64,000 nucleotides of DNA from Asterias amurensis. Taxonomy: Eukaryota; Echinodermata; Asteroidea; Forcipulatida; Asteriidae. Shown one piece after another: positions 1 through 11,600 of this stretch (within the stretch, counting starts at the first letter, position 1; every line of letters starts with the position of its first letter). The translations under genes were made by a program, and so were the position numbers. The DNA is taken from assembly GCF_032118995.1 (NCBI RefSeq), contig NC_092650.1, forward strand, positions 22,392,001 through 22,456,000, read 5' to 3'. A model generated the notes under the pieces. That model was given only the letters and a program-made list of their open reading frames with translations, searched no databases and was not told the DNA's origin.

Positions 1-3000
1 GTGCCAGCGGACAGCGTGGTTTTCTGTGCTGTACAGTATGGCGGGATAACCCATTGCCAGTCCAAGTTCATAGTCGCACACCCCTGTAGCTGCATCCACC
101 ACCATCAGCCAACCGGTGTCGTTTGGACATAAGTCAAAGTGCCGACTAATGTAGAAACTTCGATATGCAGATCTGTCCCTGTGGGGGTGTGGGGGGGGGG
201 GGTGGAAAGATAACAAGAATAAAGAAGAGTATTAACACGCTTATTATCGTTTATTGACCATCATGTAATTTATCAGCAGACCGACCCGTTATCTGTATCA
301 GAAGAAAACAAAAAATGTCAAATTTACATATAAGAATCCGGACTAAATCCCAAGTTTGTAACCCCACTCCGGGTCAACGTGACCGTGACCCGGGTCAATG
401 GGTCAGGCCCCAAGGGACCCGGAATCAGGATTACTGACCCAGGGGTCGATTTCACAAAGAGTTAGGACTAGTCCTAACTTATGACTAGTCCTAAGAGATA
501 TCAAAAACGCATAGCTAGTCTTAAGTTAGGACGAGTAACTCGTCCTAAGTCGAGATAAGACTAGTCCTAACTCTTTGTGAAATCCACCCCTGGGGTTTTT
601 ACGGGTGTATGTTGTTTAGCATCTCACTAAGTTTCTTAGTCTCGGTGCATGACGTTGTTATTCACACTAAAGCCCGGTTCATACTTCCTGCGAATGCGAA
701 TGCGAAGCGAATTTTGACGTCACAAATTCGCAACGAGCAATTCGCAGCAGTTGAACTCTGCACTACTCCCTTGCGAATAATCGCTGCGAAAGGAGGGTGT
801 GACGTCAAATTCACGTCAAATTCGCTTCGCATTCGCATGAAGTATGAACCGAGCTTAACGGGCAACTATCGCGATCCCCGCTCGCTCCCTCCTTGCTATA
901 CGCACATAACTATCTTTTTTCCCCTTTTTTTCTTTTTTTTTTTCCTTTTTAAAAGGGGGGGGGGGCTAATATCCATACTCAAAGCTAAGAGCTGAATTGC
1001 GAAAGATGCGGCTACAATGTATTATAGAAGCAGGCGTGCAAGGGCGCCTTTGGCTGCCAGCCACATCAACCCATGACCACGGAGCACAGTCATAGGCTGA
1101 AAGTGTTGGATTTTTCCCGAGGGAGGAAAACCGGATGGTCTGGAAAACCCTTTACGTGGCACACAGAAGACAACCAACGCACAACTCAACTCAACTCTGG
1201 CCCTGGCCGGGTATCGAACCAGGGTCACCTCGCAACACAACGACATTTTTTCTTCAGAACGAGTATGGTGGGAAGGGGTAAATAAATTGAAATAACTGTT
1301 ATAAATACCAAAACATCCCATAGATGGAGAAGAAATTGGTTTGTGCCGTTGGTGTCAGGTCACTCCATGGAGAGGATACAAGGCGCTCCTTGGCGAACCA
1401 GCTCGAAATGTCCGAGTCTCTGCCATTGAATACCATCTCAACTTTGACCCCACTCTGGTCGTACAATGACAGCTTTACCTGGGGACCGAGATTAAAATAA
1501 TTCGCCGTCGTTTTGATTTAAAACCAGTGGACACTTTCGGTAAACAGTATTGTCCAGGGCCCACACTTCGTGTATGACAACTTATATATAAAATAACAAA
1601 CCTGTGAAAATTTAGGCTCAGTCGGTCATCGGAGTCGGGAGAAAAAAACGGGAAAACCCACCCTTGTTTCCGCACGTTTCGCCGTGTCATGACATGTGTT
1701 TACTATAAATCCGTAATTCTCGATGTCGAGAATTAATAATTGTTTTAATGTTTTCTCAAAAAGTAAAGCATTACATGGTATAATATTTCAAGAGAAGTCT
1801 TTTACCATTCCCTTTTTTTCTGTTCCGAAAGTGTATAATGGCTTTAACAAAGGATGTGTCAACTCAATTTAAAATTATCCCCATGCAACTAAAATTTATA
1901 ACATTATGTTAAATCGAATAAAGTAAAAGTTGATTTGACTAGTCTTACAAAGAAACCGAATGACCCTTTTCAGTAGCATTCGATTTCGTTCAAAAAAGAA
2001 TAGGCTGGTGGTTAAATTGGCTGCTCATTTTCCGAAATTTACCGAGAAAACCTTTAATAAAAAGACCACCTCATGCGTTCAAATTAAAGCTGTTGCTGCG
2101 GGGGTTTTCAGAGTTCGGCTATTTAATTTCGTTTTTATTCATTAAAATTCCTTAAGCACTCAACTCTTTTTAATTTAGCACCTCGTCATTCTATTTCGTG
2201 ACACACAATCATCATTCAACTTGGCAAAACATGTGTTTATGAATTGACTTAAAAGAACATGCCGTTTTTTGCCAACAAAACAGTTTCTTGCAGTGTATTC
2301 CGTTCATGTAATATGAATTGACAAACTTGTAGCAGTTGAGATTAATCGGCATCAACATCAATGCCTGATAACATTACTCACCCGTTTGACGTGTATTTGT
2401 CCGTTGTTCCAGGCATTGTACAATGTATCGTTTCGATAGTTCCCGAAAAATCCCAAGTCTCCTAACCAGGTGGCGTTAGTCCACTGATCGTACATCTTCA
2501 ATCCAGTCCCAGCCACACCCTTGAAGACCATTTGCCACTCAGACCCTTATATACGAAACAAGGTATTAACAAATGTACCTCGTACAATTTACCGTTACAA
2601 ATGAATTACGAAGCTGTTATACGGGGTTTTGTTTCTTTGCTGATCGGTCTTTTAATATTGAAATTAAAGTAGAGTGAGAAATGAAGGGTTGATACAATAT
2701 TTTTTCAACATGCGTGAAATTTTCGGCGTATAAATAAAAAAGGGTATAATAATTTTAAGGGATAAGAATAACAAGCATTCTTAGTAACAACATTTGTTTT
2801 GCTGTATGGCCAATGTTCTATTTGTTTCACTCTTTTAGGAAATTCAATAAACTACAACATGATGTAGTTGTGAGGGAACTCGGAAAAGATATACATAGCT
2901 AAAACAATGGCTTGAATATCCAATAAATAAACTCTCTCGGCATATCAAGGACTCTGTACCAGTTAAATTATTTAAAATTACTAGGCCTATTTCGTTTGGA

Positions 3001-5806
3001 CGAAATATTTTGTTTCGTTCCCTCGCAATATTGAAATTCACCGAAATCAATTACTTTGTTTCCTCGAACTAAAAATTCCTGGAAACCACATAATAATTCG
3101 AGGGAACTAAACAAGATTTCGAGGGACGAAATGATATTTCGGTGGATATTTCGAGGTGACGAAATAATGTCAGTATTTGTTTTACATTTCAAAATGTTAA
3201 TAGGGGCACTGGACACTATCGGTAATTACTCAAAATAACTGTTTGCACATAACGTTATTTGGTAACAAGCACGGGAAAGTTGTTTATATTTTGAGAAAGG
3301 GGTAATCTCTCACTAAAATATTAACAGACTTAACAGGCCTGAAGATCTGAAAGCACACAATTTGTGCAGCAAGGTGTTTTTGTTTCATTATTTTTTTGCA
3401 ACCTTGATGACCAACTGAGTCAAAATTTTCATAAATTTGTTATTGTATGCATAGTTGTCTTTGACAATTATCAAAGGTGTCCGGTGCCTTTGTAGGGAAG
3501 GTACACGTTTGGTAATTACTCAAAACAAATATAAAAGTCACCTGGAAATAGATTTTTTTTTCTTTCAAAAAAAAAGAAGAGTATATGCTTACGAACAATA
3601 AAACAATTTTTTTAGTAGTTGTTTGTCACGATTTATATGTTTAAAAAATATATAAAGTTGTTTGGGGGGCTGACTCCGCCTACCCCTTTTGTGACGTCAA
3701 TCGAGGCAGACTTTGCCTGCAATGTGTACAGTAAACACACGTGCAAAGTACATGTACGTCCAAGTCGTGAGTTGGTCCATTTCAAAAAGTGTTTTACAGG
3801 CAAAGTCTGCCTCGATTGACGTCACGAACAGCGCCCTCTCGGGTCGGGGGTCTACTCTTAAATTTGTAAATAACTTAAGAACTGATTTTTTAAAACATTA
3901 GTTAACTGTTTATTCACATTCCACTCATCAAAGCACATATATTAGTGACAAAAGCTTTATTTTGAAAAAATACCAGTTCCAGGTGACTTTAACTTAAAAA
4001 CTGCATTAGAGAGCTGTTCATAGTATAACAAATTGTGGGAAACGACTCCCTCTGAAGTAACGTAGTTTTTGAGAAGGGTGTAATTTCTAAAATAATAAAA
4101 GACTTCTAGCTAGCAGTCTTTAATTCTTATCTGAAAGCACATAAATACGTCCAACAAGGGTGGTTTTTCTTTCATCATTTTCTCGCAACTTCGATGACCG
4201 ATTAAGTCCCAAATTTTCACAGGCTTGTTATTTTATGGGTATGAGGGGATACACCAAGTGAGAAGACTGGTCTTTGACAATAACCAAACGTGTACATTCC
4301 CTTTAATCACACGCGTGAACCCACCTTTGTGCGTATAACAGGGAGGTACCGATGTTTTGTTACAATGTGCGGCACTTGTTGAATCAAGCGGAGTGTCACA
4401 TCCCATCTGAAAAAAAATACAAGAAAAAATATTAAAGGCAGTGGACACTATTGGTAATTGTCAAAGACTAGCCTTCACAGTTGGTGTATCTCAACAAATG
4501 CATAAAATAACTAATTAGTGAAAACTTGAGCTCAATCGGTCATCAAAGTTGCCAGATAAAAATGAAAGGAAAACACCCTTGTCACACGAACTTGTGTGAG
4601 TTTAGATGGTTGATTTCGAGACCTAAAGTTCTAAATCTGAGGTCTCGAAATCAAATTCGTGGAAAATTACTTCTTTCTCGAAAACTATTGCTCTTCAGTG
4701 GGAGCCGTTTCTCACAATGTTTTATGCCATCAACCTCTCCCCATTACTTGTCACCAAGAAAGGTTTTATGCTAATAATTATTTTGAGTAATTACCAATAG
4801 TGTCCACTGCCTTTGATTACTACAATACAACAAAAATACACAAAAAGCCTGACTGACTTGTGACATCCACTCTGCCAAAACGTCACTTCCAGCGAAGAAA
4901 TATTACACAATTAAAATTGTGACAGATAAAAATTGGTTTAGGAGCGAAAATATTTACTTTAAAGCCATTGGACACTTTCGGTAAACAGTATTGTCCAAAG
5001 CCCACACTTCGTGTATCACAACTTATATATAAAATAACAAACCTGTGAAAATTTAGGCTCGATCGGTCGTCGGAGTCGGAAAATAACGGGAAACCCCACC
5101 CGTTTCCGCACGTTTCGCCGTGTCATGACAAGTGTTTACAATAAATCCGTAATTTTCGTTATCGAGAATTGATAATTGTTTTAATTAGGGAATAACAGTG
5201 CGAGTACCCGGTCTTCACTGTGTGGAATTGACCGGGTTGGTGGCTGGCGATGTTAACGGACCGAGCCGAAGGTGTTCCGAAAGTGTATAATGGCTTTAAA
5301 ATTAAAAAAAGATGTCTGAAAAATAGTATCAGTCAACTACGAGTGAAACTGACTGAGTGCGTTTAACGTTGGCTAGAGAAAAAAACTGGACTAGAACAGG
5401 ACTCGAACCAGCGACCTCCGTTAGGTGCAAGAGCTTTTCACCAAGCGGCTGACAAGAATAAATCATTATATATGCCTACCTTAGATGTTGTATAGGTGTA
5501 TATGGACCCAGGGTTCTCGACCAATCTCCCACCAACACAAACATCATAGTGTGAGGCACAGTTCAGGTCGCATTCTCGATCTTCCGGCCGGTAGTTTGCA
5601 GATTTACACCTGGGTGAATCATTCAGACAGGCCTGGTAACACAGCTTTTGATTCGTGGTAGCATGTACGGTCGTGTAGTTCAGATCGACCAACGCATAGT
5701 CGATGATACCACACCATGAGTTTACTTTCCCGTAAACCAACGGTATTTGCCACATCGTGTAAAGAATAAGCAAGATGCGAAGATGCACAGAGATGCCGGG
5801 CTCCAT
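1..5806 (-). CDS. Secreted PAN-domain protein, skeletal organic matrix protein 5-like (3' partial)
   Basis: Five minus-strand exons join in phase: 5480-5806 (start ATG at 5806), 4325-4406, 2382-2545, 1309-1478 and <1-178. Each has AG acceptors and GT donors, with phases 0, 1, 0 and 2. The N-terminus has a hydrophobic signal peptide (MEPGISVHLRILLILY) ending near a VYGKVNSW cleavage region. A cysteine-rich PAN/apple-like segment follows (CYQACLNDSPRCKSANY, RECDLNC). After a short linker exon comes a domain starting WQMVFKGVAGTGLKMYDQW and containing SSWFAKERLVSSPW and DTGWLMVVD. I recognise this arrangement from cnidarian and echinoderm proteins named 'uncharacterized skeletal organic matrix protein 5-like'. 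The function is unknown but the protein is predicted to be secreted. The reading frame is open to base 1, so the last exon or exons lie outside the window. The exon structure is well supported; the family name rests on remembered similarity. Confidence 0.68.
441..596. mobile_element. Fold-back family F (GATTTCACAAAG / CTTTGTGAAATC)
   Basis: GATTTCACAAAGAGTTAGGA and TCCTAACTCTTTGTGAAATC are perfect inverted arms. The interior repeats GTCCTAACTTA/TAAGTTAGGAC. About 155 bp, in the last intron of the secreted-protein gene. Confidence 0.82.
669..858. mobile_element. Fold-back family K (AGCCCGGTTCATACTTCCTG)
   Basis: AGCCCGGTTCATACTTCCTG and CATGAAGTATGAACCGAGCT; interior repeats GCGAATGCGAA words. 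A second copy is at 52131. Confidence 0.8.
1018..1262 (-). mobile_element. SINE-like element with B box
   Basis: The minus strand has CCTGGTTCGATACCCGGCCA (B box), GTTGAGTTGTGCGTTGGTTG and TTTTCCTCCCTCGGGAAAAA. No coding capacity. Between exons of the secreted-protein gene. Confidence 0.6.
1517..1848 (+). mobile_element. MITE family D (GGACACTTTCGGTAAACAGT)
   Basis: Starts TTTAAAACCAGTGGACACTT and ends AAGTGTATAATGGCTTTAA; central palindrome TTCTCGATGTCGAGAATTA. Shares the AAATAACAAACCTGTGAAAA module with families A and B. Confidence 0.8.
3200..3495 (-). mobile_element. TTAA MITE, GGCACTGGACAC variant
   Basis: GGGGCACTGGACACTATCGG at the left and AGGTGTCCGGTGCCTTTG at the right, with the common inner modules in reverse sense. 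Directly abuts the family B copy that follows. Confidence 0.7.
3493..4305 (-). mobile_element. MITE family B, reverse, split by a family C insertion
   Basis: Left part GTAGGGAAGGTACACGTTTG to about 3531 and right part from about 3993 to GTGTACATTCCCTTTAA. Together they make one family B copy interrupted by the element at 3531-3992. The central hairpin (ACTTCTAGCTAGCAGT) is recognisable. Confidence 0.8.
3531..3992. mobile_element. Fold-back family C (TTAAAGTCACCTGGAA) nested in family B
   Basis: Ends TAAAAGTCACCTGGAAATAG and CCAGGTGACTTTAA. Inner inverted arms GTGACGTCAATCGAGGCAGA and TCTGCCTCGATTGACGTCAC surround a core with GTACATGTACGTCCAAGTCG. Confidence 0.82.
4432..4816 (+). mobile_element. 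MITE family A (TTAAAGGCAGTGGACACTAT), full copy
   Basis: TTAAAGGCAGTGGACACTAT at the left and AATAGTGTCCACTGCCTTT at the right form terminal inverted repeats. The centre carries GATTTCGAGACCT with a facing AGGTCTCGAAATC arm, a central hairpin. About 380 bp, no coding capacity. Lies in intron 1 of the secreted-protein gene. A recurring ORF of about 80 codons inside this family is a by-product. Confidence 0.85.
4958..5299 (+). mobile_element. MITE family D with a foreign segment in its right half
   Basis: CTTTAAAGCCATTGGACACT to AAGTGTATAATGGCTTTAA. About 80 bp from AGGGAATAACAGTGCGAGTA to GACCGAGCCGAAGG replaces the usual sequence before the right end. Confidence 0.78.
5398..5460 (-). repeat. 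tRNA-like fragment
   Basis: The minus strand has GTCAGCCGCTTGGTGAAAAG and GCTGGTTCGAGTCCTGTTCT, like A and B boxes. The ends do not make a clear acceptor stem, so this is a SINE head or tRNA remnant rather than a gene. Confidence 0.45.
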
Positions 5807-5861
5807 GTTTAATCCATGCCAAACAAAGGTACACAATAAGTATGGTATACAATAAGTCTTT

Positions 5862-5995
5862 CTCCAGAAGACGATCAGGGCATACTGATCGAAACGTCGA
5901 GTTAAAACCAACGGTTCTGTTCAGAACCACCCCTACTCATTTAGAGATTATCATTACACGGTGTCACCGCAAACCTTTCGATATAGTAAGTTACA
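5862..5995 (+). repeat. Dispersed repeat with GATCGAAACGTCGAGTT
   Basis: AGACGATCAGGGCATACTGA, TCGAAACGTCGAGTTAAAAC and CACGGTGTCACCGCAAACC recur at 29142-29262 and, more diverged, at 33878-33968. It covers the upstream side of the secreted-protein start codon. Confidence 0.65.
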
Positions 5996-6228
5996 CAATG
6001 GCTGGCTTTTACACTATCCGTCATCTGTGAGGTTCACCTTGATGTTTCTGAACCAATTAGTTTAAAAGCAAGAGCTTTTAATGCAAGAACAACAGAGAAT
6101 ACAAATTTTATAATACAGTTAAGTGATCATGCAGCCGCTCCCACTCAACGCTATTCTCGTGTTATCGCTTTTATAAGAAGCATGGGAAGGTTCAGCAAGC
6201 CATGACGTCATTATAATTACCCCTTAAA

Positions 6229-6480
6229 CGGCACTGGACACGTTTGGTAATTGTCAAACACCGGTATTCTCACTTGGTGTATCCAAACATATGCATCAAA
6301 AAACTAATCTGCAAAAATTTGGGCTCAATTGGTCATCGAATTTGCAAGAGAATACAGTGAAAGATACAGTTGCATTACTTTGTGTGCTTCAGCTGAATTG
6401 AGTGTGAAATCACCTCTTTCTCAAAAACTGTAATACCAAGCAAACTTTTAGATAGAAACACACGAAAGCTCTTCTGAGTA
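6229..6480 (+). mobile_element. TTAA MITE fragment (GGCACTGGACACGTTTGG end)
   Basis: TTAAACGGCACTGGACACGT and the modules GTAATTGTCAAACACCGG, TCTCACTTGGTGTATCC; the right end is lost before the hexamer array. Confidence 0.6.
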
Positions 6481-6656
6481 ATTAAGCCAAGTATAAACCT
6501 ATAACCTTTATTGAAAACACACACAACAACGAGTGAAACAATGATGAGTTTTTTTGTGTGGTGCATTTGGTGGTTGGTGTTATTATTTCTCCTCAATATG
6601 TTCCTGAGGTCTACTGATGAACCTCAGATCCAACGCCAATATTAAAATATATAAAA

Positions 6657-7144
6657 AATATAACAATAACAATAACAATAACAATAACAATAACAATAAC
6701 AATAACAATAACAATAACAATAACAATAACAATAACAATAACAATAACAATAACAATAACAATAACAATAACAATAACAATAACAATAACAATAACAATA
6801 ACAATAACAATAACAATAACAATAACAATAACAATAACAATAACAATAACAATAACAATAACAATAACAATAACAATAACAATAACAATAACAATAACAA
6901 TAACAATAACAATAACAATAACAATAACAATAACAATAACAATAACAATAACAATAACAATAACAATAACAATAACAATAACAATAACAATAACAATAAC
7001 AATAACAATAACAATAACAATAACAATAACAATAACAATAACAATAACAATAACAATAACAATAACAATAACAATAACAATAACAATAACAATAACAATA
7101 ACAATAACAATAACAATAACAATAACAATAACAATAACAATAAC

Positions 7145-7216
<72 letters not shown>
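6657..7216 (+). repeat. Large (AACAAT)n array followed by (AAT)n
   Basis: A nearly perfect run of TAACAA units from about 6660 to 7146 (about 80 copies), then about 23 AAT units to 7216. Both strands give long poly-Asn or poly-Leu frames that are artefacts. The block falls between the secreted-protein gene and the SLC7 gene. Confidence 0.97.
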
Positions 7217-7219
<3 letters not shown>

Positions 7220-7267
7220 TAGTAAAAAAAATAGTGAAAAACAGACAAAAACAGACCCGCATTATCT

Positions 7268-7365
7268 CTTTAAAGACACTAGACACTATTGGTAAATGTC
7301 AGAGACCAGTCTTCTCACTTCGTGTATCTCAACATTATGCATAAAATAACAAACCTGCTTATTAT
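7268..7365 (+). mobile_element. MITE family A fragment
   Basis: Left-end piece (CTTTAAAGACACTAGACACT ... CATAAAATAACAAACCTG) directly after the large hexamer array. Confidence 0.65.
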
Positions 7366-7616
7366 AATTACTAATTGCTAAAGACAATTATCTAAAAGTT
7401 TAGAATTGTTAATACGGTCTATCATACTACCGTCTTCGCACTCCTGTCCACTTGACTGCGTCTGATTGCATTCAATATTTGGCCAGGTTCGAAAGGGAAG
7501 GCAATTAACAACGGTTAATTTATGATGTATTTTACACAATATAAATTACAAATGAAACCACTCTGTTCAAGGTAAAAAGTTTCAGCTTCGGTATATTCTT
7601 CACTTTTTGTCAAATT

Positions 7617-8000
7617 AAAGGCACTGGACTTTATTGGTAATTACTTCAAAAAAAATTTTTACTTCAAAGTAATTGTAAGCATATGAATCTTACTTGGTAA
7701 CGTGCAATGGATAGCTATTGATAGTATAAAACATTATGAGATAAACGGCTCTCTCTGAAGTAACGTAGTTGAAAAAAAAAAAAAAAAAAAGTAATTTCTA
7801 ATTTAAAATGAATTTTGTTCGTCGAACTCAAGGCATCTGAAAGCACACAACTTGTGCGACAATGGTGTTTTTCTTTCATTATTCTCTCGACGACCAACGG
7901 TCCAGGTTTTCGCAGGTTTGTTATTTTATATATATGTTGGGATACACCAAGTGGTAATACTGATATTTGACAATTACCAAAGGTGCCCAGTGCCTTTAAA
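7617..8000 (-). mobile_element. TTAA MITE, GGCACTGGAC variant, reverse
   Basis: Ends TTAAAGGCACTGGACTTTAT and AGGTGCCCAGTGCCTTTAAA. Inner modules match families A and B, but no clear central hairpin remains and an A-run of about 18 interrupts it. Confidence 0.75.
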
Positions 8001-8640
8001 GAGGGGCTCCAAGGAATACTAGGAATAATCCTAATTCTAAACGTGGACGACTAGCCAGCAGTCTCATCACATCACAGCTTCACCTTTTGTGGTGAAATTA
8101 GCAGAAACCTTTGAAGAAAGCAGGTCACCAAATCTGTAAAAATTCAAAAATCAACCATTTGAAATGTTGAGAATTTTTAACTTGAACATGCATGTCCTAA
8201 ACTTGATGGATTCAAAAATGTGAAAAAAGGCTAGAAATTTAACCTTGTAACTCATTCCTTCACCTTAAGTTCTCACAGCTTTTCGCAGTAAAGGGACAAT
8301 TAATATTGACTCTTGAACTTTAATCCTCGACTGCTCAATTTAGTACGGGGAGTTCCTGGGCCCGTCGGGTATTTCCCCCCAGTGTAATTTTCCAAACGTC
8401 CGAGCATCACTCATTAAAAATGACCCTAAACCTCTTAGCAGATAGGACCCATTGTCATTCAAAAAAATATATCAACTTAGAAGTCAACCACCCCCCAGGT
8501 CACAATAATTGGGCAATTTGTTTTGTACACTGAAACCCTTTTGGGGTTATCAATTCTGTCTTTACATATAGACTATTTTGAGGGCCCACATAAAATTAAT
8601 TAGCTCGACGATCTGTGTTCTCCTTATTTGGTTTTGTGCA
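8001..8640. other. SLC7 3' flank, no feature recognised
   Basis: AT-rich sequence downstream of the SLC7 stop; probably its 3' UTR at the start. I see no repeat family and no clear AATAAA near the stop. Confidence 0.4.
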
Positions 8641-8644
8641 CACC

Positions 8645-11600
8645 CTAAAAGGAACGGTGTTTAACTGTTTTACACTTGCCTACTGAATCAGTGAACCAGC
8701 GAGGCTTCTTCTGCCACCAGACGAATACAAAATAGACTGGTACCCCGGTGATTGTAATCAAAGCACCGACACCGACGTCGGCTGGCGAGGAGTAGATGGA
8801 GATGACTACAACAGACAGAGAGCAGATGATGAAGATCAGTGGAAGAAGGATCGGTACCTGTTGGTTTGAGTGAAATAAACAGGAATGGTGGCAATAAATC
8901 CCATATAAGGATTGTTGTTTCAAAAAATAAAATTATTGCAGCTCCTTGGGAACTGGGCCCTAAATCACGGAGTTGGTTAAGCAGAAAATATAGCTTAAAG
9001 GCAGTGAACACTATTGGTAATTGTCAAAGACTAGCCTTCACAGTTGGTGTATTTCAACATATGCATAAAATAATAAACCTGTGAAAATTTGAGCTCAATC
9101 GGTCATCGAAGTTGCGAGATAATAATGAAAGAAAAATAACCCTTGTCACACGAAGTTGTGTGCGTTTAGATGGTTGATTTCGAGACCTCAAGTTCTAAAT
9201 CGGAGGTCTCGAAATCAATTCGTGGAAAATTACTTCTTACTCATGGCACTTCGAACAGAGGGAGCCGTTTCTCACAATGTTTCAAACCATCAACCTCTTC
9301 CCATTACACGTAACCAAGAAAGGTTTTCTGCTAATAATTATTTTGAGTAGTTACCAATAGTGTCCACTCCTTTTAACAGATGCTTAGCAGAAATAAGCGA
9401 ATTCCGCTAAAATATTTGACACTTGAGATTGTTATTGGGGGGCTGGTCAACCCTGTCCTGGTAAGCATACTTATGCTGTGCTCATCAGCTTCTTTTTGGA
9501 CCAGCTCTATGCAATTGGAAAACACGTTCGTCAGAGGTAGGCTACAACAATGTGCCACTATACAATTGTTGCAAGCTATGGGTGACGGGGTCCATGGCGT
9601 TTTGTACACTCGAGGGGGTAAATGGAACCCGAGGCGTCACATGATTGGTTCTCGACCAATCAAACTTCATAGTGTGTTACCGAGGTAAAACAAATTGTTT
9701 TGTATAACATTCAGTAAAAAATCTGTCTGATGCACCCGCGTTTAAATAATCTTCATTCCCAATGCACGGTTGGGGAACACAGGCCGTTGGAGGGGAGGGG
9801 TGAACGGGTGGGGTGGAGGGTGGGGTAGAGGGTGGGTAGGAAGGACAAGGCATCGCCCTACCTTGAACGGCCTTTCCATGTTAGGATACTTCCATCTGAA
9901 GTATGGTATGGTGGCTACAGCGATAGATAGGAACAGCCACTGGGTGAAGCTGATATAATTGATAAGTGAGCTGACATCAAACATCATCATGATCGCAATT
10001 ATCGGGAACTATAAACACAAGAATATCAATATAATAACATCAACTAATCTCATTCCTCGATTATTTAGCATTCAACTCTGACATTGTTCTGATCTCTGTT
10101 TTGCTTCTTTTCTTTGCTTTAGTTCGGCCCTGTTGATTAAAGGGAAGGTGCGCGTTTGATAATCACTTTAAATAATAATGGCAATCAAACAAAATTGGTT
10201 AAAAGTCTACATCCCCATTCGATTGTATTAAGCACTTTGAGAAACATTCCGCTTCGAAGTAATATAGAATGGTTTATTAAAAAATTGTCATAAGCAGCCA
10301 CATGCTGAATTGCAACAATTTACAATAAAAAGGGTAAACAACACAAAATTTGAGAAAACAGTTAAACAAATTACGTTAAAATTTGAAATTAGAAATTTCT
10401 TGATAAAAGAAAATGAGGGACATAACCAGTTTGGAAATTAAAAAAAATATTACTTGTAGACAAATTGAAAGGGTAAGAACTGCACAAACTGCAATAATTA
10501 TAGTGTGAGAGTTACTGAGAATTTAAAAGATTTATTAAATAAGGGACAGCACTATCTCTGAGTCTACTAGTCTTACATTTGGCTGATATATCAAATTATA
10601 GTTAAGTAATGTAGTTAAGTTAAAATAGTATATCAGTATCAGTGTTATTTTATCCCCATACCCCAATCCCCCATCCCCCAACTTTAGAAGGGTTACTGTC
10701 AGTTACTTTTTTTATTTTATAGATTGTCTAGTCCAGTGTGGGATTACTATTTAGTTCATGAAATAAGGAGGAAAACCTTTTCACATTATTTGTTTACCAT
10801 GGCGAGGATAGCTGGAAGAGGTGTGAGGTAGTCCACGTTTATCATTCCAAGAATTTGTGGCATCAACCCTTCACGAGAGGCAACCATGAGAATCCTACAG
10901 AACATCAATAATGTGATGGATTAATATTCCCTGAAACCCTCCGGAGAACGATGTGAAAAGAATCACACGAAGTCAACATCTGCACTGCAGCCGTGCTGCA
11001 GTAGACTGGTACCATGTACTTTTCAAAACCAGTGATTTCATTGGATACAATTATTTCATTTTAAACATTAGATAAACGTGCAGTGACGTATTAAGTTTTC
11101 TATATCTGTGTTTTGATTGGTTCGATTGAGGTAACGTTTGGCAGCTGCGACTTCGGGCGTCTGAACAGGTACTGGGTGAAGGGTGATTATGAATGGGGAT
11201 ATGGTGCGTTCGATTAGCTTCCCTGTGCCGACCCCGCGGTGCTCACTCGGGTGAGCCCCTGACAAGAGCTAAACGAACGACCACTCACGGCTCTCGTAGT
11301 GACTTCGTAGCCCCCAGTGAACCACTCCACAAGCGGGGCACTTGGGGCTGACCCTGGTGAGCCCCTGGAATGATATCAAAGCTAATCGAACGTACCGGGG
11401 GCTGAACGGGGTCGACATAGGGAAGCTAATCGAACGCACCCATAGGCTTTATGAGGGCCACTCGCTGGCGTGAAGCACACAGAAAGTTAAAGTGGCTCAT
11501 CGTGTGTAAATGAGCGGCTTCTTGTGCCGTTAAGTCTTACTGCAGTAAGGAGCTTAAAGGCAGTGGACACTATTGGTAATTGTCAAAAACTAGCCTTCAC

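Noticed and set aside
5619-5930. Second minus-strand frame overlapping exon 1 of the secreted protein
   Set aside because: Different frame of the same exon; the other frame has a signal peptide, cysteine pattern and in-phase splicing.
6583-7286. Long poly-Asn, poly-Leu and Tyr-Cys reading frames of about 200 codons on both strands
   Set aside because: They are only translations of the AACAAT/AAT array; no flanking splice sites or protein-like sequence.
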